Positions 58,040 to 64,000 of a DNA stretch of 64,000 nucleotides are shown piece by piece. How positions within the stretch are numbered: position 1 is the first letter of the stretch; the number at the start of each line of letters is the position of its first letter. Under the pieces are notes generated by a model. It was not told the origin of the DNA and ran no database searches. It saw nothing but the letters and a program-made list of their open reading frames with translations. Source of the DNA: Chromobacterium paludis. Its GTDB lineage: Bacteria > Pseudomonadota > Gammaproteobacteria > Burkholderiales > Chromobacteriaceae. The translations under genes were made by a program, and so were the position numbers. The stretch is taken from the NCBI RefSeq assembly GCF_008275125.1, contig NZ_CP043473.1, positions 992,001 to 1,056,000 on the forward strand, given 5' to 3'.

Positions 58040-61000
58040 ATGAAAAAAAGCAAATTCGATCTGTCCGTGAGCGGCAAAGTGGCGGCGGCGCTGACGCTGG
58101 CCTTCGTGTTGGCCGAAGCCGTCCAGGCTGGCGGCATCGTGGCGGCCGGCGGCAATGGCCAGCAGCCTCAGGTTTCCACCGCGGGCAACGGCGCGCAGGT
58201 GATCAATATCACCGCGCCCACGGCCGGCGGCGTGTCGGTCAATCAATATCAGGACTTCAACGTCGGCAAGCCCGGCGCGGTGTTCAACAATTCCTTGCAG
58301 GCGGGCCAATCGCAGCTGGCGGGCCAGCTGGGCGCCAATGCCCAGCTAGGCGGCAGCCAGGCCAGCGTGATCCTGAACGAAGTGGTCAGCCGCAATCCCT
58401 CGCTGTTGCTGGGCAAACAGGAAGTGTTCGGCAAGGCCGCAGACTATGTGCTGGCCAACCCCAACGGCATCGCCTGCAACGGCTGCGGCTTCATCAACAT
58501 CCCCCGCGCCTCCCTGGTGGTGGGCAACGCCAATCTGCAAAACGGCGCCATCGGCTCGCTGCAGGCCGCCAATAACGGCAACGCGCTCAGCATCAATGGC
58601 GGCGGCGCGTCCGGCGCGAGCGTGCTGGACCTGATCGCGCCGCGCCTCGATATCCGGGCCAATGTTTCCGCCGCGGACGCCATCCGCGCGCGCGCCGGCT
58701 TCAATACCGTGGATTACGCCAGCGGCCAGATCACTGCCACCGCCGCCGCGCCGGACGGCGTGGGCAAGCTGGACAGCTATTTCCTGGGCGCGATGCAGGC
58801 GGGCCGCATCCATATCGTCAGCACCGCGGCCGGCGCCGGCGTCAACGTGGGCGGCAACCTCAACGGCGGCGATGCGTTGACGGTCAGCTCCGCCGGCGCG
58901 CTGGCGGTGCAGGCCGCCCAGCTCAAGGGCAAGCAGCTGGCGCTGAGCGGCGCCAGCGTGGACATCTCCGGCCGTGTGGACAGCGAAACCACGGGCGACA
59001 GCAAGCATGACGAAAGCTGGTTTATCTGGAAAACCGGCGAAAGCAACAGCACGTCCAGCAAGACAGACGCCAGCGTCAAGCGCGCATCTCTGCAAGGCGA
59101 TGAGGTGTCGATCCGCGCCAGCGGCAACGCCCATGTGGGCGCGGCCGACATCCAGGGCCAGGATGTGAAGTTGACAGCCGGCAGCGTGAATCTGGATGGC
59201 CAATTGGCCGAGAGCCAGGCCAGCAGCAGCGACCACGCCTGGAAGAATTCCTGGTCCTACAACCAAGACAAAAGCAGCGCCACCCAGGAGCAATCGGTGG
59301 CGCGCATCAAGGCTGGCCACGACGCGGACATTTCCAGCACCGGCGGCGACATCGCTATCGCCGGCGCCAGCGTCCAGGCCGGCAACAACCTCAAACTGAA
59401 CGCCGTGGGCGGCGTTCAATTGTCCTCGCTGATCGAAACCGATACCCGCAGCGATGTCGGAAACCGCAAGAACGACGGCGCGGCGCTGGAAACCGGTAGC
59501 TGGAACAATCGCAGCAGCCAACAGCGGCTGGTGCAGGCGCAACTGCGCGCCGGCAACGCGCTGGGCGTGAGCGCCAGCGGCGACATCAACGCCCAGGCCG
59601 CTGTGCTGCAGGCAGGCGGCGACGCCATCCTGTCCGCCCAGGGCAAGACCACGCTGGCGACGCAGACCAGCGCCAACAACAGCAGCGTGCAGAACGGCAA
59701 GACCTACTGGGGCGGCATTGGCGGCGGCGGCAGCCAGAACAATAGCAGCAGCGCCACCCTCAATACCGGCAGCGCGGTGAATGCCGGCGGCAAGCTGTTC
59801 CTCAACGGCGACGCCGGCATCGCCATCAACGGCAGCCAGGCCAAGGGCGCGCAGGGCGCGTATGCCAAGACCCAGTCCGGCGGCGTGGTGATAGACAGCG
59901 CGCTGGACCTGACGCAGACGCGCACGGATCAGCGCACCGGCACGGTTTTCAATATCACCAATAGCTCCAGCAAGGGCAGCAGCAGCCAGCAGACCGCGGT
60001 CGGCTCGGCGCTGAAGTCCGATGCGGATTTGCAGCTGATTTCCGCCGGCGACGTGGCGGTGACCGGCAGCCTGGTCAAGGCGGCGCAGGCGCTGGATATC
60101 CAGGCCGTGGGCGACATCCAGGTGGCCAGCCAAGCGGCGGAAACCCACAGCCAATCCAGCGACACCCAGCTGGCGCTGCGCGGCGTCGGCGCCGAAACCG
60201 GCGACAAGCAATACCGCGGCGGCGTGCGGCTGGAACATACCAGCACGGACCAGCAACTGGACCAGACCAGCCAGACCGGATCGCAGCTGTCCGGCGGCAG
60301 CGTCAAGCTGGCGGCCGGCAATGATCTGACGCTGACGGGATCCAAGCTGGAGAGCGCGGGCGACGCCAGCCTCAGCGGCCAGAACGTCAGCCTGAACGCG
60401 GCGCAGAACACAAGCCACAGCGACAAGGCCACCACCGTGACCGGCGGCGGCCTGTACCTGACCGGCGGACTGGACAAGGCCGGCGCCGGCATCGAGTTCG
60501 GCCAGAACAGCAACCGCGCCGTCAGCGACGGCAGCGCCGCCCAGACGACCGAAGTGAAGACCGGCGGCAAGCTGGACATCACCGCCGGCAACGGCATGGG
60601 CGGCGTGCAGAACCAGGGCAGCCAGATCCAGTCCGGCGGCGCGGTGAATATCGCCGCGGGCGACGTCAGCAATCAGGCGGCCGTGAATCAACAATCCACC
60701 CAGCAGACCAGCAGCCATTGGGGCGTGGATGTGGGCGTCAACGCGGAGTACAGCGGCGTCACCCGTCCGTTGGTCAACGCCGGAACCAGCGTGGCCAAGG
60801 GCGATGTGGCCGGCGCGGCGGCTCAGGCCGGCCAGTTGGGCGGACCCAATCTGGGCGTGGACGTCAGCGCCACGGGCGGCAGCGCCAAATCGCAAAGCCA
60901 GAGCAGCGCCGCGCAGGCCACCAGCATTGCCGGGGCGTCGGTCAATGTCACGGCCGGCGGCGCGCTGAAGGATCAGGCCACCCAGTACCAGGCGACGCAA

Positions 61001-62938
61001 GGCCAAGTCAGCATCCGCGCTGACAGCCACCAGATGACGGCGGCGGCCAATACCCAGAGCCAGAGCAGCCAAACCAGCGAGGGCGGCGCCACCGTGCGCG
61101 TCTATACCGCTACCGGCGAGGATGTGAACGTGAAGGGCAGCGGCCAGGGCAGCTACAGCCACAGCCAGAGCGCGGGGAGCCAGGCGGTGACCGGCTCCAT
61201 CCAATCCGCCGGCGGCGTGAGCATTCAGGTGAGCAATGACGCCGGCTACCAGGGCGCGGCCATCAACGGCGGCAGCGGCCAGGTGGGCATCCAGGCGGGC
61301 GGCAAGCTGGCGCTGACCCAGGCTGACAACTCCAGCAGCAGCCAGCAGCATGCGGTGGGCGTGACGGCCGGCCTGAGCGTGGTGACCAGTCCGGTCGAGG
61401 GCGGCGGCAAGGCGGGCGGCAGCGGCAATCTGGCGGTGAGCAATCAGCAAAGCCAGGCAGCCAGCAGCCAGGCCGTCGTCGGCTCGGTGCAATCGGCAGG
61501 CGGCATCGCGCTGAGCTCGGGCAATGGCCTCACGGTGCAAGGCGGCAGTCTGCAGAGCGGCGGCGACGTCACGTTGAAGTCCGACGGCAAGGTCAGCCTG
61601 CAGGCTGCGACCGGCAGCGACAGCAAAACCGGCAGCGGCTGGGGTTTCAACGTCAATGCCGGCGGCAGCAACAGCAATGGCAAGGAGGCATCGGCCAAAG
61701 GCTTCAACGTGGGCGGCGGCGTGCAGCTGTCCAGCCAGAACGAAGTCAGCGCCAGCCAGACCGGCGCGCAGGTGGCGAGCGGCGGCGCCTTGAGCGTCAG
61801 CGCCGGCGCCACCGGCAATAACGCGGTTGCGCTGCAAGGCAGCCAGCTGTCGGGCAAGACGGTGAATCTGACGACGGATAATGGCGGCGTCAGCCTGCAA
61901 TCGGCGCAGAACAGCAGCCAGAAGCATGACTGGAGTGCCGGCGCCAACCTGGGCGGCGGCGGCAACAACAGTGTGGCCAAGGAAAACGGCCAGCCAAAGG
62001 CCGACGGCGAAACCAAGACCTATCAGGCGAATGGCGGCTTCAACGTCAAGGTGGATCAACAGGACAAGCTTGCCAACGCCAATGCCACGGTCAAGGGCGA
62101 TCAGGTCAATATCAAGACCGATGGCCAACTGACGCTGGCTGGCGGCAATATCGCCGGCGGCAAGGTGGAAGGCAGCGTCGGCGGCAAGGTGGTGGTGCAG
62201 AGCCAGCAGGATCGCGACAACAGCACTCATGTCGAAGTGGGTCTGAACGTCAACAGCTCCAACGCCAAGAACCCCAGCCTGGTGGATCAGGCGGCCAATC
62301 TGGCCGGCCCGCTGTCCGGCAAGGTGAAGGAAAAGGCGACCGAGGCGGTGAACAAGGCCGCCGACAAAGTGGAGGATAAGTACAACAGCTTCACCTTCAA
62401 GAACGGCCTCAAGGAAGACACTACCCAGCCGGTGGCGTTCAGCAAGGATGCGAACGGCGGCAGCGTGGCGCTGCCGGCGCAGCCGACCAGCGGCGAGGCC
62501 AAGTCCGGGGTGGTGGACAGCGCCTTGCGCAAGGGCGGCAACACCTTGAAGGACAAGCTGCTGAACCCGCAGGACAAGGGCACCCAGGTGTCGGGCGTGA
62601 TCGACGTCAGCGTCAAGACCGACAACAGCGTGGGCAGCGTCAGCGCCATCAGCGGCGCGCAGGGCGTCAATCTGGCGGTGGGCGGCAAAGTGGAGCTGGC
62701 CGGCGGCCAGATCGCATCCAGCGCCGGCAAGGTGAGCCTGGGCGACGCCAAGGTGGAAACCAGCGCCATCCAGACCAATCGCTACAGCGGCGCCGGCGGC
62801 GTCAAGCTGGATGGCACGCCGGCGGCCATCATCCAGCAGGCGGTCAAGGATGTGACGTCCGGCAAGGCGCCGCTGCTGCATGTCGGCATTGACCAGCAGG
62901 CGCAGACGGTGAGCGGCGAGGTCAAGTCCGGCGGCTAA
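58040..62938 (+). CDS. two-partner secretion filamentous adhesin (TpsA, FHA/CdiA-type, no toxin end)
   Basis: A 1632-residue protein. Of three consecutive ATGs, 58040 is best placed behind GAGGGG. The signal peptide ends near AEAVQA. The TPS domain (about 40-280) has the secretion motif LANPNGIACNGCGFINIPRA with the Cys pair. Long FHA-type beta-helix repeats follow, rich in Ser, Gln, Gly and Ala (VSLNAAQNTSHSDK, SAGGVSIQVSNDAG). No pretoxin (VENN) motif or C-terminal toxin domain is visible, and no small immunity gene follows. It therefore resembles a haemagglutinin-like adhesin and not a contact-dependent toxin. Secreted by TpsB. Confidence 0.9.
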   Translation: MKKSKFDLSVSGKVAAALTLAFVLAEAVQAGGIVAAGGNGQQPQVSTAGNGAQVINITAPTAGGVSVNQYQDFNVGKPGAVFNNSLQAGQSQLAGQLGANAQLGGSQASVILNEVVSRNPSLLLGKQEVFGKAADYVLANPNGIACNGCGFINIPRASLVVGNANLQNGAIGSLQAANNGNALSINGGGASGASVLDLIAPRLDIRANVSAADAIRARAGFNTVDYASGQITATAAAPDGVGKLDSYFLGAMQAGRIHIVSTAAGAGVNVGGNLNGGDALTVSSAGALAVQAAQLKGKQLALSGASVDISGRVDSETTGDSKHDESWFIWKTGESNSTSSKTDASVKRASLQGDEVSIRASGNAHVGAADIQGQDVKLTAGSVNLDGQLAESQASSSDHAWKNSWSYNQDKSSATQEQSVARIKAGHDADISSTGGDIAIAGASVQAGNNLKLNAVGGVQLSSLIETDTRSDVGNRKNDGAALETGSWNNRSSQQRLVQAQLRAGNALGVSASGDINAQAAVLQAGGDAILSAQGKTTLATQTSANNSSVQNGKTYWGGIGGGGSQNNSSSATLNTGSAVNAGGKLFLNGDAGIAINGSQAKGAQGAYAKTQSGGVVIDSALDLTQTRTDQRTGTVFNITNSSSKGSSSQQTAVGSALKSDADLQLISAGDVAVTGSLVKAAQALDIQAVGDIQVASQAAETHSQSSDTQLALRGVGAETGDKQYRGGVRLEHTSTDQQLDQTSQTGSQLSGGSVKLAAGNDLTLTGSKLESAGDASLSGQNVSLNAAQNTSHSDKATTVTGGGLYLTGGLDKAGAGIEFGQNSNRAVSDGSAAQTTEVKTGGKLDITAGNGMGGVQNQGSQIQSGGAVNIAAGDVSNQAAVNQQSTQQTSSHWGVDVGVNAEYSGVTRPLVNAGTSVAKGDVAGAAAQAGQLGGPNLGVDVSATGGSAKSQSQSSAAQATSIAGASVNVTAGGALKDQATQYQATQGQVSIRADSHQMTAAANTQSQSSQTSEGGATVRVYTATGEDVNVKGSGQGSYSHSQSAGSQAVTGSIQSAGGVSIQVSNDAGYQGAAINGGSGQVGIQAGGKLALTQADNSSSSQQHAVGVTAGLSVVTSPVEGGGKAGGSGNLAVSNQQSQAASSQAVVGSVQSAGGIALSSGNGLTVQGGSLQSGGDVTLKSDGKVSLQAATGSDSKTGSGWGFNVNAGGSNSNGKEASAKGFNVGGGVQLSSQNEVSASQTGAQVASGGALSVSAGATGNNAVALQGSQLSGKTVNLTTDNGGVSLQSAQNSSQKHDWSAGANLGGGGNNSVAKENGQPKADGETKTYQANGGFNVKVDQQDKLANANATVKGDQVNIKTDGQLTLAGGNIAGGKVEGSVGGKVVVQSQQDRDNSTHVEVGLNVNSSNAKNPSLVDQAANLAGPLSGKVKEKATEAVNKAADKVEDKYNSFTFKNGLKEDTTQPVAFSKDANGGSVALPAQPTSGEAKSGVVDSALRKGGNTLKDKLLNPQDKGTQVSGVIDVSVKTDNSVGSVSAISGAQGVNLAVGGKVELAGGQIASSAGKVSLGDAKVETSAIQTNRYSGAGGVKLDGTPAAIIQQAVKDVTSGKAPLLHVGIDQQAQTVSGEVKSGG

Positions 62939-62963
62939 ACGGCGGGTTCCGCCCGGCAATGAG

Positions 62964-62990
62964 AAACGGCAGCCTTGGGCTGCCGTTTTT
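62964..62990 (+). terminator. terminator after tpsA
   Basis: AAACGGCAGCC and GGCTGCCGTTTTT form a perfect stem around TTG, followed by a T tract. Confidence 0.9.
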
Positions 62991-63007
62991 GTTGGGATGG
63001 CTCGCAG

Positions 63008-63847
63008 TCAGAAGCGGCCTTCGCTGTAATCCTCTATCGCCTGCTGGATTTGCTCGCGGGTATTCATCACAAAAGGCCCCCACTGCACGATGGCTTCGCG
63101 CAACGGCTTGGCTGCCAGTACCAGCAACCGGCTTTCCTCGCTGCCATTGCTGATCGACACGCCGTCGCCGTCATTGTCCAGCACCGCCAGCTGGCGCGCG
63201 CCGACCACGCTGTCGGCGGCCTGGATCGCGCCCTGGTACAGGTAGAGAAAGGCGTGGTGCCCGGCCGGCAGCGGCAGCCACAGGCTGTTGCCGGCCGGCA
63301 GAGCGAGGTCCAGATAGAGCGGCTCGGTAACCGGGCGCTCGATGGCGCCGCGCTTGCCGTTCAATTGGCCGGCCAGCAGTTTCAGCGTATTGCCCGTCTC
63401 GTCTTGCCAGCTGGGAATGTCGGCGGCCTGGATGTCGCGATAGCCCGGCGCGGCCATTTTGTCGTCGGCCGGCAGGTTGATCCACAGCTGGAAGCCGTGC
63501 ATCAGTCCGTCCTGCTGCTCCGGAATCTCCGAATGCACGATGCCGCGGCCGGCAGTCATCCACTGCATGCCGCCTGGCCCGAGCAGGCCCTCGTTGCCGG
63601 CGTTGTCGCGGTGGCGCATGCGGCCGTCCAGCATATAGGTCACGGTTTCGAAGCCGCGATGCGGGTGGCTGGGGAAGCCGGCGATGTAGTCGTCCGGGTT
63701 GTCGGAACGGAATTCGTCCAGCATCAGGAAAGGGTCCAGCCGACGCTGCAGCGATTGGCTCAGCACGCGTTGCAGACGCACGCCGGCCCCGTCCGAGACT
63801 TCGCGGCCGCTGACCACTTGTTCCACTTTTCTGCTCACGCCTCGCAT
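63008..63847 (-). CDS. pirin-family protein
   Basis: A 279-residue bicupin. The N-terminal cupin holds the metal ligands (GFPSHPHRGFETVTYMLDG, DNAGNEGLLGPGGMQWM, GRGIVHSEIPE). AAGGA precedes ATG 63847. Pirins of the YhhW type can oxidise quercetin; others bind iron and influence transcription or metabolism. It is divergent from a LysR regulator, a common arrangement for pirin genes. Confidence 0.93.
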   Translation of the reverse strand: MRGVSRKVEQVVSGREVSDGAGVRLQRVLSQSLQRRLDPFLMLDEFRSDNPDDYIAGFPSHPHRGFETVTYMLDGRMRHRDNAGNEGLLGPGGMQWMTAGRGIVHSEIPEQQDGLMHGFQLWINLPADDKMAAPGYRDIQAADIPSWQDETGNTLKLLAGQLNGKRGAIERPVTEPLYLDLALPAGNSLWLPLPAGHHAFLYLYQGAIQAADSVVGARQLAVLDNDGDGVSISNGSEESRLLVLAAKPLREAIVQWGPFVMNTREQIQQAIEDYSEGRF

Positions 63848-63946
63848 GGTTTTTCCTTGGCTAAAGTTCAATACCGTCATTTTTACAGTGAAAAAACAGA
63901 TGGAAAAGCGCAAAATTCAGCTTTTATTCATCTGAAAATCAAATAT

Positions 63947-64000
63947 ATGGCAGGGCCAAGAACCACGCTGGAGCAGTGGCAGGTGTTGCAGGCCATTGTG
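63947..64000 (+). CDS. LysR-family regulator, first 18 codons (3' end outside window)
   Basis: ATG 63947 begins MAGPRTTLEQWQVLQAIV and runs off the window. This resembles the opening of a LysR DNA-binding domain (TLEQW.VLQAIV), and a divergent LysR gene beside pirin is common. Too short to be certain. Confidence 0.6.
   Translation, partial: MAGPRTTLEQWQVLQAIV

Noticed and set aside
60400..61500. CRISPR-like or minisatellite array in the repetitive part of tpsA
   Set aside because: The repetition is at the protein level (Ser/Gln/Gly motifs) with variable DNA and no regular spacer length.
58346..62959. 1537-codon minus-strand frame opposite tpsA
   Set aside because: Antisense of a repetitive GC-rich gene; composition is unlike any protein family, and the plus strand has signal peptide and secretion motif.

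Overview
The window is 64 kb of GC-rich Gram-negative chromosome. It carries a type VI secretion (T6SS) gene block, a uvrA / MFS / ssb neighbourhood typical of betaproteobacteria, GH19 chitinase, dadA-dadX and a TpsB-TpsA pair. Together these fit a Chromobacterium-like member of the Neisseriales best; this is inferred from gene content, with no marker gene to prove it. No rRNA, tRNA or CRISPR array was seen.

Layout. (1) 1-12.3 kb: one end of a T6SS cluster, with the vgrG C-terminus, an AT-rich effector/immunity cassette, then tssF, tssG, a TPR gene, clpV (tssH), an unknown membrane protein, PAAR and tssA. A large exported ankyrin protein follows (12.35-15.36 kb). (2) 15.4-24.3 kb: a cupin gene, a GlxA-type regulator, and a complete trans-4-hydroxy-L-proline catabolic operon (epimerase, deaminase, 2-oxoglutarate semialdehyde dehydrogenase, D-hydroxyproline dehydrogenase, periplasmic binding protein) opposite a PAS-AraC regulator. 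(3) 24.3-27.7 kb: an AT-rich island with a stand-alone SIR2-domain gene (probable phage defence) and an intact ISAs1-type insertion sequence with terminal inverted repeats and a 9-bp target duplication. (4) 27.7-46.9 kb: housekeeping and transport genes: ssb, OmpA lipoprotein, MFS, uvrA, VOC protein, thioredoxin-like protein, ABC exporter, chitinase, infA, MocR/LysE pair, amidohydrolase-type hydrolase, EamA-GlxA, a flgP-flgT pair behind a sigma-28-like promoter, and an FKBP isomerase. (5) 46.9-50.7 kb: a Fur-box-controlled ferric iron ABC transporter (fbpABC) whose ATPase gene is split by a 26-bp tandem duplication. (6) 50.7-54.6 kb: a YbaK deacylase, a chemoreceptor remnant, and an Lrp-type regulator divergent from dadA-dadX (D-alanine catabolism). 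(7) 54.6-64 kb: a soluble PAS-PAS-chemoreceptor protein, a two-partner secretion system with a 1.6 kb-residue-class filamentous adhesin, a pirin, and the first codons of a LysR regulator.

The most interesting items are the probable papain-fold T6SS effector with an exported putative immunity protein, the solitary SIR2 gene beside an IS, the tandem duplication that switches fbpC out of frame, and the flgP-flgT pair with its flagellar promoter. Gene starts were moved from the longest reading frame wherever a ribosome-binding site or family alignment supported a shorter one.
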